Positions 40,206-48,439 of a DNA stretch of 64,000 bases are shown piece by piece. The position numbers and the translations under genes are program-made. Origin of the DNA: Burkholderiaceae bacterium (lineage in GTDB: Bacteria > Pseudomonadota > Gammaproteobacteria > Burkholderiales > Burkholderiaceae_A); NCBI GenBank assembly GCA_018401615.1, contig JAGYKN010000003.1, positions 1 to 64,000 on the forward strand, written 5' to 3'. Within the stretch, counting starts at the first letter, position 1. Each line of letters starts with the position of its first letter. Under the pieces are notes generated by a model that saw only the letters and a program-made list of their open reading frames with translations, was not told the origin of the DNA and made no database searches.

Positions 40206-40936
40206 TTACAAGCTTGCTCGATGGCATCCAACATTGACCAAAGGATATCGAGTTTGAACTGCAGAATATCGAGGGCCCGGTGTTGCTGGGAACGGGTCTG
40301 AAAATAGTCAAGGGTCACACGAAGACCATGCTCAACATCTCTGTCCGCAAGCGGGATCCGACTCCGAAAGTAGGTCATCCCAGCTGACTGGATCCACGGA
40401 TAGTGCTTGGGCCAGCTGGCCAGGCGGTCTTTGTGGATCTGGGGAGCAAACATCTCGGTCAGAGAGGAGCAGACAGACTCCTGCCAGGCAGACTGGAGCG
40501 CGAAATTAACGTAGGCGTCGCAGGCAAACCTTACGCCCGGTGCAACCCCAGAGAGTGACCAGAGTTCATGACGAGGTATTCCGACAGCCTCGCCTAGCTT
40601 TGTCCACGCCTCAAGCCCACCAGCTGAGGAGTCACTATAGTGCCCACTGCCGTCGTGGTCGAGGATGCGCTTTATCCACTCTCGTCGGTGCTCACGGTCC
40701 GGCATGTTTGCCAGAATTGCAGCATCTTTTCTGGGTATACAGCTCTGGTAGTAAAACCGATTGGCGACCCAGCAGCGAATCTCTTCGGGGCTGCATTCGC
40801 CCGAGTTCAGACGGACATTAAATGGGTGATGGATGTGATATGCCTTGCCCCTCTCGCGCAGTTGGGCCTCAAACTCGACGGCAGTCCAGGGTGCTTGATC
40901 CTGATCAGGTACAGGCGATGTGGTGGCTAATTCCAT
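40202..40936 (-). CDS. pqqC: Pyrroloquinoline-quinone synthase PqqC
   Basis: Cofactorless oxidase of the heme-oxygenase-like fold that performs the last ring closure and oxidation to PQQ. The 244 residues show conserved stretches [35 protein letters not shown] and [17 protein letters not shown]. It follows pqqB by 43 bases. Confidence 0.97.
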   Translation of the reverse strand: MELATTSPVPDQDQAPWTAVEFEAQLRERGKAYHIHHPFNVRLNSGECSPEEIRCWVANRFYYQSCIPRKDAAILANMPDREHRREWIKRILDHDGSGHYSDSSAGGLEAWTKLGEAVGIPRHELWSLSGVAPGVRFACDAYVNFALQSAWQESVCSSLTEMFAPQIHKDRLASWPKHYPWIQSAGMTYFRSRIPLADRDVEHGLRVTLDYFQTRSQQHRALDILQFKLDILWSMLDAIEQACK

Positions 40937-40979
40937 TATTGGGTCTGATGGGTCTGATAAAGAATCATAAAACCAGCCT

Positions 40980-41897
40980 CTAAAGACTCAGTGCCATGCC
41001 ATCAAAGGCGACCTCGATGCCGTGGTCGTCTAGCTCTCGGCGCTCTGCGGAGTCTTCTATGAGGATCGGATTTGTATTGTTGATATGGATGAGAACCTTG
41101 CGAACGTGGCCTGGGAGGCGGCTTAGTTGGGTGATCATTCCGCCCTCTCCGCTCTGCGGAAGGTGTCCCATGTCGAGGGCTGATTTCCGAGAGAGGCCCT
41201 GGCGGCTCATCTCATCATTTGTCCAGAAGGTTCCATCAACCATGACCACCTGGCATGTCGCCATGTGCTCCAGTAGGACGGGGGAGACAGTCGCAAGCCC
41301 AGGTGCATAGAATGCCCTGGCGCCATTTAACCGGTTGGTGATGAGAAGGCCAATGTTGTCCCCAACCCGAGGACGGCTCCTATGAGGTGAATACGGGGGT
41401 GGCTTTGACTCCAAGGCAACTGCCTGAAGACCTATCTCCGGCATGCCGTCGATGGCGGGGGCAGGCCCATCAAGCGGCAGGGTGACAGGGGCCACACCAC
41501 AGTAGTGCGACAGGATGGCGGTGATGGGAAATCCGGAACCAAGGTCCGAAAAGACCTCCTCAGTGGCCATGATGGGCAGCGGCGAGTCGCGCTCTCTGAG
41601 CATCAGCAGTCCGGTCACATGGTCAATTTGGGCATCCATGAGGAGAACGGCCTTGATTCTGCTGTCTCGGGTGGAGCGGCTAGGCTGCAGGGCGGCCGTC
41701 TGGGCGATCTGGGTGAGGACGTCGGGGGAAGCATTTACCAGGAGCCAATCTTCACCATCTTGACTCAAGGCAATGGAGGACTGTGTTCTGGATGTCGCCC
41801 TGACTGTGCCTCGTCGAAACCCTCCGCAATTTGCACAATTGCAGTTCCATTGAGGAAAGCCACCACCAGCAGCAGAGCCGAGAACCTGTATGAGCAT
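40980..41897 (-). CDS. pqqB: PQQ biosynthesis protein PqqB
   Basis: Metallo-beta-lactamase-fold hydroxylase acting on the Glu-Tyr intermediate. The 305 residues contain [33 protein letters not shown] and HINNTNPIL, as in the family. It is separated from pqqA by a strong hairpin terminator. Confidence 0.97.
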   Translation of the reverse strand: MLIQVLGSAAGGGFPQWNCNCANCGGFRRGTVRATSRTQSSIALSQDGEDWLLVNASPDVLTQIAQTAALQPSRSTRDSRIKAVLLMDAQIDHVTGLLMLRERDSPLPIMATEEVFSDLGSGFPITAILSHYCGVAPVTLPLDGPAPAIDGMPEIGLQAVALESKPPPYSPHRSRPRVGDNIGLLITNRLNGARAFYAPGLATVSPVLLEHMATCQVVMVDGTFWTNDEMSRQGLSRKSALDMGHLPQSGEGGMITQLSRLPGHVRKVLIHINNTNPILIEDSAERRELDDHGIEVAFDGMALSL

Positions 41898-41912
41898 AGG
41901 ATTGGGGGATTA

Positions 41913-41956
41913 CAAAAAGAAGAAGGGTGCACGGCTGTTACACGCGTGCACCCTTC
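41913..41956 (-). terminator. Hairpin with T-run between pqqA and pqqB
   Basis: A perfect 12-base-pair stem (GAAGGGTGCACG, 41922-41933, with its complement at 41945-41956) and an 11-base loop. On the minus strand it is followed by TTCTTTTTG. It starts 15 bases after the pqqA stop. This should stop most transcripts after pqqA, giving an excess of peptide precursor over the enzymes, a known arrangement in pqq operons. Confidence 0.85.
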
Positions 41957-41970
41957 GGATCCATTTTGCC

Positions 41971-42045
41971 TTAACGATTGGCAATGTACATGGTGATTTC
42001 AAAGCCAAAGCGCAGATCTGTAAACGCAGGCGTTGTCCATTTCAT
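41971..42045 (-). CDS. pqqA: PQQ precursor peptide PqqA
   Basis: A 24-residue peptide starting [17 protein letters not shown]. Glu16 and Tyr20, the two residues that become PQQ, are in the standard E-x3-Y spacing (EITMY). An AGGAG ribosome-binding site lies 7 bases upstream. The 213 bases before it, up to cysM, hold no gene and presumably the pqq promoter; I see TTGTCA near 42090 but no convincing -10. Confidence 0.97.
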   Translation of the reverse strand: MKWTTPAFTDLRFGFEITMYIANR

Positions 42046-42258
42046 CTTGGGACTCCTTTTAAAAGTTAACTCTAGTCAAAACGTGACAAGGAATTTAAGA
42101 CCACCCCGCAACCTTATCACTTTCACCCGACGGGCTGCGACTCAGGGGTTTCCCTAGACGCTGCCCCGGGGGTGAGAACCCGCACATTCGAGGAGCAATC
42201 ATCTTGAGCCCGAGGATCTCAATGCTGCCTGGGCTGGCCCTCTCACCGGATCTGAGTC

Positions 42259-43161
42259 CTACCCCGGGAAGATCCCCATCGAGAGATACCGATCCCCCCG
42301 ATCGCACACAATAAAGACCACCGTGGCGTTCTCAAGCTGAGCAGCCACCCGCATGGCAATGAGCGCGGCTCCTGCAGCAGAGGGGCCGCAGAACAGGCCC
42401 TCCACCCTTGCAAGTTCCCGACCCATCTCCTCGGCATCGGCCTGGGTGATCTCCTCAATCTGGTCGATGAATGCTTTCTGTCGAATGGCAGGAACGTAGG
42501 CTGGCGCCCATTTCCGAATTCCAGGAATCGAAGAGCCATCTGATGGCTGTGCCCCGATGATCCGAACCCCCGGATTGCGCTCTTTTAGATACCGTGAGAC
42601 CCCCGTGATGGTGCCCGTTGTGCCCATGGCAGAGACAAAATGTGTCACCCGCCCCTCGGTGTCACGCCAGATCTCAGGGCCGGTGGCCTCGTAATGGGCC
42701 AACCAATTGTCGTCGTTGGCAAACTGGTTGAGCACCCTGCCCTTGCCCTGGGCCTCCATCTCGAGGGCCAGGTCCCTGGCCCCCTCCATGCCCACCTGTT
42801 GGGTCACCAGCAGGAGCTCGGCGCCATAGGCCTTCATGGACTGTCGGCGCTCCAGAGAGAGGTTCTCCGGCATGATCAGCACCATCCGATAGCCACGAAT
42901 GGCCGCGGCCATTGCAAGCGCAATTCCGGTGTTGCCACTGGTGGCCTCGATCAGGGTGTCCCCAGGTGCAATCTCGCCCCTGAGTTCGGCACGCGTGATC
43001 ATGGAGATCGCTGCCCGATCCTTCACCGAGCCGGCCGGATTATTGCCCTCGAGCTTGCCAAGGATGAGATTGCCACGTCTGGCCTGCTCGGCGCCCGCGA
43101 TGCGGGCAAGACTCACCAGGGGCGTCCTGCCAATCACTCCTTCCATGGTCGTGATCGCCAT
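42259..43161 (-). CDS. cysM: Cysteine synthase B
   Basis: PLP enzyme making cysteine from O-acetylserine and sulfide or thiosulfate. The PLP lysine lies in PAGSVKDRAA and the phosphate loop in ATSGNTGIALA; MGTTGTITGVSRYLK and the Arg-rich CysM-type active site also fit. Length 300 aa is normal for CysM. It follows oxyR by two bases. Confidence 0.95.
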   Translation of the reverse strand: MAITTMEGVIGRTPLVSLARIAGAEQARRGNLILGKLEGNNPAGSVKDRAAISMITRAELRGEIAPGDTLIEATSGNTGIALAMAAAIRGYRMVLIMPENLSLERRQSMKAYGAELLLVTQQVGMEGARDLALEMEAQGKGRVLNQFANDDNWLAHYEATGPEIWRDTEGRVTHFVSAMGTTGTITGVSRYLKERNPGVRIIGAQPSDGSSIPGIRKWAPAYVPAIRQKAFIDQIEEITQADAEEMGRELARVEGLFCGPSAAGAALIAMRVAAQLENATVVFIVCDRGDRYLSMGIFPG

Positions 43162-43163
43162 GG

Positions 43164-44132
43164 TCAGGTGGCCCCTCCCGACTTGGTCTTCTTAGATGGC
43201 TTAGACGGCTTGGCAAGCTTGGTGCAGCCAGGAAGGTCCACCGACAACACGATGTCGCGAAGACACTCCACAGCAGGCAGTCTTGCGAAACTCTTTCGCC
43301 AGATCAACGAGACGCGACGCGTGGGGATGGGGTCAGCAAAGGAGAGCATGGTGAGCAGTGGGTCGGTCGGGGCCGAGAGCACCGCCATCTTCGGCAAGAC
43401 CGTGATCCCAAGGCCCGAGGCCACCATATGACGAATCGTCTCCAGAGAGCTGCCCTCGAATGTCTTTTGGATACCAGCAGAACTCTGCGACAGCCGTGCA
43501 GCCTCGGGGCAGACTTCTAAGACCTGGTCTCGAAAGCAGTGGCCCACCCCCAAGAGCAGCATGGTCTCAGCCTTCAAATCATTTGGCGGCACGCTGCCAC
43601 GTGCCTCCCAGCCGTGGCCCTTTGGCACCGCAATTAGAAATTCCTCGTCATAGAGCGGCAGGATATCAAGACCAGCTGCATCAAATGGTTCGGCCAGAAT
43701 CGCCACATCGATCTCACCGGTTCGAAGCTGTTCGAGGAGCTTGATCGTGTAGTTCTCCGAGAGGATCAGGGGCATCTCGGGATGCTTGCGGATGAGTTGC
43801 TTGATGATTCGTGGAAGCAGGTAGGGCCCAATGGTGTAGATGACGCCCACCTTCAAGGGACCAAGCAAGGGGTCACGCCCTTGGGCCGCAAGTTGGCCCA
43901 ACATCGCGACCTCATCGAGCACACGTTGTGCTTGAACCACCAGTCGATCGCCAATCGGCGTGAGGCTCACCTCTGAGCCGCCTCGCTCGAAGATCTGCGT
44001 GCCCAATTCTCCCTCGAGTTTTTTCACACTCACCGACAGGGTCGGCTGACTCACGAAACATGCATCTGCCGCGCGCCCGAAGTGCCGCTCGCGGGCCACG
44101 GCAACGATGTATCGAAGTTCTGTCAACGTCAT
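43164..44132 (-). CDS. oxyR: Peroxide-sensing regulator OxyR
   Basis: LysR-family activator of the peroxide response. The N-terminal winged helix (LTELRYIVAVARERHFGRAA) is followed by the sensor domain. The two redox cysteines sit at C199 and C208 (GHCFRDQVLEVC), the same numbers as in E. coli. A Lys/Pro/Ser-rich C-terminal tail of about 15 residues is extra. It is 13 bases after recG, an arrangement typical of Burkholderiales. Confidence 0.95.
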   Translation of the reverse strand: MTLTELRYIVAVARERHFGRAADACFVSQPTLSVSVKKLEGELGTQIFERGGSEVSLTPIGDRLVVQAQRVLDEVAMLGQLAAQGRDPLLGPLKVGVIYTIGPYLLPRIIKQLIRKHPEMPLILSENYTIKLLEQLRTGEIDVAILAEPFDAAGLDILPLYDEEFLIAVPKGHGWEARGSVPPNDLKAETMLLLGVGHCFRDQVLEVCPEAARLSQSSAGIQKTFEGSSLETIRHMVASGLGITVLPKMAVLSAPTDPLLTMLSFADPIPTRRVSLIWRKSFARLPAVECLRDIVLSVDLPGCTKLAKPSKPSKKTKSGGAT

Positions 44133-44145
44133 GCCAAAACCCTCA

Positions 44146-46197
44146 TCAGAGACTGGTTAGGTAATGTTCCGCACGATAGGCCCACCGATCAAGAAGGCCA
44201 AGGATTGATTGGGGATTCAAGTCTTTTTTCGCCTCGTATTGGGCACCCCAAGAGACTGCAAAAGCCACCAGACGGTGATCTCGGGTGAGGTCACTGAGGC
44301 GAAGCCCAGGCTCTCCGGATTGTCGCACGCCCAGTAATTCGCCCGGGCCGCGCATGGCCAGATCTCGGTTGGCCAATTCAAAGCCATCGTCCGTCTCATA
44401 GAGTGCTCGCAGCCGCTCACGCGCGAGATCCGAGAGCGGTTCCTCGAACAGCAAGATACAGGTGCTCTGCCCCTCCCCCCGACCCACCCTGCCGCGCAAT
44501 TGGTGCAACTGAGCAAGGCCAAAACGCTCAGCATGGTCGATGACCATGAGCCTGGCCTGGGGGACATCCACCCCAACCTCAATCACGGTCGTGGCGAGCA
44601 AGACCAATGCCGACCCAGATGCAAAGCGGGCCATCTCAGCAGCCTTCTGGGCTGCTGGCAGACGGCCATGAACAACGGCCATGCGCTCACCCAGGAGCGG
44701 GCGCAGCCATGCCTCTGTCTGAGAGAGTGCCACCAGGGCTCGCTCTGCATCGGCCTGCTCATCAATGATCGGGCAGACCCAGTAGGCCTGTCCCTGCGAC
44801 TCAATAAAGGAGAGCAGGCGCTCGACAAGCTCCTCTCGTCGAGATTGAGACAGGAGCCGTGTTCGGATGGGCTGTCGCCCTGGGGGACGCTCATCGACCA
44901 CCGAGACATCAAGGTCAGCAAGAAAAGTCATGGCAAGGCTGCGAGGAATGGGGGTGGCAGACATGCCCAAGACATGTGGGCTGCCCTCTCGAAGCGCCAG
45001 TCGCTGTGCAACCCCAAAACGATGCTGCTCATCGACAATTGAGAGACCAAGCCGATGAAAGACGACGTCTTTCTGAATCAAGGCATGGGTTCCCACAACC
45101 ACCTGCGCCTCGCCAGACGCCAACTCGGCATGCCTGCTGCGCCGCTCTGCTGCGCCCAGACCTCCCTTTAGGAAGACCACCCGAACCCCGAGCGGATCAA
45201 ACCATTCGGTCATCTTTGCAAAGAGTTGCTGCGCCAAGATTTCAGTGGGCGCCATCACAGCCACCTGATGAGAGGACCCCACAGCCTGTGCGGCTGCCAG
45301 CGCAGCGATCACGGTCTTGCCGCTCCCCACATCGCCTTGAATCAACCGATGGGCAGGCCGCTGCAAGATGAGATCAGCGGCCACCTCTTTCCATGCCCGA
45401 TGCTGCGCGGCTGTGAGGGTAAATGGCAGACGAGCCATGAGTTGCTGGACCATTCCGCCTGCATCCATTAGAGCTGGCGCCAGATGATTGGCCCGTCGTT
45501 GGCGGGCGTGTTTGAGTGCCACCTGCTGGGCAAGGAGTTCATCGAGACGCAGCCTGTCCCACTCTGCGCCCTCACCGCGCTCAATGGCAGAGCGAATCGA
45601 CTGCTGTCCGGGCTCCACGGGGAGTTGATGGAGCCGCCTGATCGCATCTGGAAGCGGGCTGAGGTTGAGTCTTTTCAGGGTCTCATCCGCAATCCATTCT
45701 TCCGGCAGATCCGTCTCGAGTGCGCGTTGAACATGTCGGCGAATCACCGCCTGGGCCAGCCCCTGGGTGGTCGGATAGACGGGCACGAGAGGCTGCTCGA
45801 GCAATCCCTCTGGTGTGAGCCAGCCCGATCGGATGCGGGGATGAATGAATTCAATGGCGACCATCGAGCGCCTGGCCTCCCCGAGCACGCGGATCTCTCG
45901 ACCGGGTGAGAAAGACTGAACCATGCCCTGATTGAAATGAATAAATCGAAGACTGGCCTGCGACGAATCATCTCGCACGGTGACCATGAGGCTGCGCTTT
46001 GGCTTGAAGACAACCTTGGCAGACACCACCTGAACCTGGACCTGGACCGACTGACCCGAGGCCACCTCCGAGAGCAACCAGACACGGGACTCGTCCTCAT
46101 AGCGCAGGGGCAGATGCAGCAGCAAATCAATTGGGCGCAGCAGCCCGAGCTTTCGAAAGCCTTCCGGCCAGGCAGGAGACCCTCGGCTGGTGGCCAT
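44146..46197 (-). CDS. recG: ATP-dependent DNA helicase RecG
   Basis: Branch-migrating helicase that regresses stalled forks. The 683 residues hold an N-terminal wedge OB domain, Walker A (GDVGSGKTVIAAL), the box VDEQHRFGVAQR, motif III MSATPIPRSLA and a C-terminal helicase half with GRVGRGEGQS. It runs from just after ridA to oxyR. Confidence 0.97.
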   Translation of the reverse strand: MATSRGSPAWPEGFRKLGLLRPIDLLLHLPLRYEDESRVWLLSEVASGQSVQVQVQVVSAKVVFKPKRSLMVTVRDDSSQASLRFIHFNQGMVQSFSPGREIRVLGEARRSMVAIEFIHPRIRSGWLTPEGLLEQPLVPVYPTTQGLAQAVIRRHVQRALETDLPEEWIADETLKRLNLSPLPDAIRRLHQLPVEPGQQSIRSAIERGEGAEWDRLRLDELLAQQVALKHARQRRANHLAPALMDAGGMVQQLMARLPFTLTAAQHRAWKEVAADLILQRPAHRLIQGDVGSGKTVIAALAAAQAVGSSHQVAVMAPTEILAQQLFAKMTEWFDPLGVRVVFLKGGLGAAERRSRHAELASGEAQVVVGTHALIQKDVVFHRLGLSIVDEQHRFGVAQRLALREGSPHVLGMSATPIPRSLAMTFLADLDVSVVDERPPGRQPIRTRLLSQSRREELVERLLSFIESQGQAYWVCPIIDEQADAERALVALSQTEAWLRPLLGERMAVVHGRLPAAQKAAEMARFASGSALVLLATTVIEVGVDVPQARLMVIDHAERFGLAQLHQLRGRVGRGEGQSTCILLFEEPLSDLARERLRALYETDDGFELANRDLAMRGPGELLGVRQSGEPGLRLSDLTRDHRLVAFAVSWGAQYEAKKDLNPQSILGLLDRWAYRAEHYLTSL

Positions 46198-46206
46198 GCG
46201 AGAGGA

Positions 46207-46608
46207 TTAGCCGGGCAGCATCAAGACGGCCTCTGCCTCAAAGGCCGCACCCCGGGGCAGGCTGGCCACCCCCACGGCCGCGCGGGCAGGGTAAGGCGGC
46301 ACGAAGTAATTCGCCATGATCTCATTGACCTTGCCGAAATGAGAGAGGTCCGTCAGGTAGAGGTTGACCTTCACAGCGTCGTTGAGCGAGCCACCCGCTG
46401 CCTCAGCCACCGCAGCCAAATTCCGAAAGGCCTGATGAATCTGCATGGCAATGCCCTCGGGGGTGTTGTCGCCCACCAGCGTCATGGTCTCTGGGTCCAG
46501 GGGAATCTGACCGGACAGCCAGACCATCTGACCCACCCGAACCGCCTGCGAGTAGGTGCCGATCGCCGAGGGCGCGCCGGTGGTGGAGACAATTTCTCGA
46601 ATCGACAT
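46207..46608 (-). CDS. ridA: RidA family enamine/imine deaminase
   Basis: Hydrolyses reactive enamines and imines such as 2-aminoacrylate. From ATG 46608 (133 aa): IGTYSQAV, LSGQIPLDPETM and the C-terminal signature VASLPRGAAFEAEAV. The catalytic arginine is the one in PARAAVGV. It precedes recG by nine bases. Confidence 0.94.
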   Translation of the reverse strand: MSIREIVSTTGAPSAIGTYSQAVRVGQMVWLSGQIPLDPETMTLVGDNTPEGIAMQIHQAFRNLAAVAEAAGGSLNDAVKVNLYLTDLSHFGKVNEIMANYFVPPYPARAAVGVASLPRGAAFEAEAVLMLPG

Positions 46609-46674
46609 GGTTTTGGTGTTCAAAAGGTCTAGAGGTGTTCATCATAAAGGCTCTCCTCTTTGAACAACGGCCTT

Positions 46675-48033
46675 ATGAACAGACGATCACTCCTTCAGGC
46701 CAGCGGGGCAGCCGCCCTGGCAGGCCTCCTCGGCCCTCAGCGTCATGCCCTGGCGACGAGGTCGTCGATGACGCTGTCCGCCCAGACCGCCCAGCTTCAG
46801 ATTGGCCCGCCTGGCACCGCACCGACCAGCGTCTGGACCTTCAATGGACAACTTCCTGGCCCAGAGATCCGCATCGCGCAGGGTGCCGAACTCGATGCGA
46901 ACTTTGTCAATGCGCTGCCCGAACCGAGCACCATTCACTGGCACGGCATTCGACTTCCCAATGCCATGGATGGGGTGCCCGGCCTGACGCAGGCGGCTGT
47001 CGCCCCTGGCCAGACGTTCCAGTACCGCTTTCGGTGTCCGGATGCTGGAACCTTCTGGTACCACCCGCACTACAACAGCAGCGGCCAACTGGGCCGGGGC
47101 CTTGTGGGGGCGTTGATCGTCGAGGAATCCAGGCCCATAGGGGTCGACCAAGACATCACCTGGGTGCTGTCCGACTTGAGAATCGACGATGCCAGCCAGA
47201 TCGCCAACGACTTCCAGAGCCGACACGATGCCGCCCATGCCGGCCGCATCGGCAATGTGGTGATGATCAATGGGAATGTCGAGACCGACTTTCTACTGCC
47301 ATCGAATCAACGCATTCGGCTTCGCCTGATTGCTGCGAGCAGCGCAAGAATCTTCGGCCTGCGGTTTCTCGGCGCCACGCCTTGGCTCATCGCCATCGAC
47401 GGCCATCCCACGCCGGTTGAGCGACTGCGCGCAGACCTCGTTCTGGCACCAGGACAGCGGGCAGACCTCATTGTCGACGTTCCCGCCAGCGGCAGCCTTC
47501 GCATCGAGGACCATTTCTATGCCAGACAGGCGTACCTCCTTGCGAGCCTCAAGAGCGCCGTGGCCTCCGCAGGCAGCGCCATGCGCGAGGCTCCCTCTGG
47601 GCTGCCAGCCAACCCAGTAGAGCGGCCTGCCCTGTCGAGCCAGACCCGCGTGATTCCCATGCTCATCGAGGGTGGTGCTCGCAGCCCCGTGGCCAGACCA
47701 GACGCCATCTGGCGGCTCAATGGGCTCTCTCCAAAAGAACACAACGACCACGGCCATCATGTGCCAACCTTTGAGCTCAAGCGCGGCGAAACCGTGCGCA
47801 TCGATCTCAACAACCAGACTGCATGGTTCCACCCCATGCACTTTCATGGGGTCGTGTTTCAGGACATTGCCGGCTCGGCCACCGAGGGCCCGCTGCGGGA
47901 CACCGTCCTGCTAAGACCGGGGGAGAAACGTTCGATTGCCCTCAGGGGAGATGAGCCGGGGCGATGGATGATCCACTGCCATGTGCTTGAGCATCAGAGC
48001 AACGGCCTGATGGGAATGTTCGAGGTGACCTAA
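46675..48033 (+). CDS. Tat-exported multicopper oxidase
   Basis: A 452-residue laccase/CueO-like enzyme. The N-terminus MNRRSLLQASGAAALAG is a twin-arginine signal ending near RHALA. All four copper motifs are present: HWHG, WYHPHYNSS, HPMHFHG and HCHVLEHQSNGLMG, the last with the type 1 Met-type ligands. It lacks the Met-rich insert of CueO as far as I can see, and could act on copper, metals or phenolics. ATG at 46675 is preferred to TTG at 46660. A 37-base tandem repeat spans its stop codon. Confidence 0.92.
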   Translation: MNRRSLLQASGAAALAGLLGPQRHALATRSSMTLSAQTAQLQIGPPGTAPTSVWTFNGQLPGPEIRIAQGAELDANFVNALPEPSTIHWHGIRLPNAMDGVPGLTQAAVAPGQTFQYRFRCPDAGTFWYHPHYNSSGQLGRGLVGALIVEESRPIGVDQDITWVLSDLRIDDASQIANDFQSRHDAAHAGRIGNVVMINGNVETDFLLPSNQRIRLRLIAASSARIFGLRFLGATPWLIAIDGHPTPVERLRADLVLAPGQRADLIVDVPASGSLRIEDHFYARQAYLLASLKSAVASAGSAMREAPSGLPANPVERPALSSQTRVIPMLIEGGARSPVARPDAIWRLNGLSPKEHNDHGHHVPTFELKRGETVRIDLNNQTAWFHPMHFHGVVFQDIAGSATEGPLRDTVLLRPGEKRSIALRGDEPGRWMIHCHVLEHQSNGLMGMFEVT

Positions 48034-48085
48034 GGCTGCCTCACCAGAGGGAATGTTCGAGGCGACCTAAGGCTGCCTCACCAGA
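48012..48085. repeat. Tandem duplication of 37 bases at the oxidase stop
   Basis: Copy 1 is 48012-48048 and copy 2 is 48049-48085, differing at one position (GTGACC versus GCGACC). The unit contains the last codons and TAA of the multicopper oxidase; copy 2 also supplies the stop region of the convergent hypothetical gene. This looks like a recent slippage duplication. Confidence 0.9.
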
Positions 48086-48428
48086 ATCCCAGCTTCTGGG
48101 CTTTTTCCAGCGCCTTGAGGTTGTGGTGCTGCGTGGAGTCCCGAGGAATTGGGGTCCACTCTGCCTGCTTGTCGTCTGAGAGCACGACTTCGCCACCGCC
48201 CATGGCCTCGGAGCAGGCAAATTTACCGAGCTGTCGGCGCATGAAACGTTGAGGATCGTATTCTGCTCGCACCCGCATGGAGCGGAACCTCAGACCTGAC
48301 GAGGTCTTGTGAGGGGATGAAAAATCTTGGAGTTCTTCAACCGAGACAACCCCCACGCCCACCTCTTGGATGGATTCGAAATCGAGATACTCGGTCATCT
48401 CATCACTCTCGTTGACCTTAAAGAGCAT
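48078..48428 (-). CDS. Hypothetical protein, 116 residues
   Basis: A soluble, charged protein without signal peptide or transmembrane segment. It starts MLFKVNESDEM, has a central basic stretch (RFRSMRVRAEYDPQRFMRR) and ends with KALEKAQKLGFW. I do not recognise it. It follows the photolyase-like gene by 11 bases on the same strand, so the two may be co-transcribed. Its stop lies inside the tandem duplication. Confidence 0.55.
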   Translation of the reverse strand: MLFKVNESDEMTEYLDFESIQEVGVGVVSVEELQDFSSPHKTSSGLRFRSMRVRAEYDPQRFMRRQLGKFACSEAMGGGEVVLSDDKQAEWTPIPRDSTQHHNLKALEKAQKLGFW

Positions 48429-48439
48429 GACTCGTTTCC

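Noticed and set aside
42046-42258. Possible attachment-site repeat of the tRNA-Arg 3' end at the far edge of the PQQ module
   Set aside because: I searched by eye for the tRNA-Arg 3' sequence before cysM and found no copy; no integrase gene is present either.
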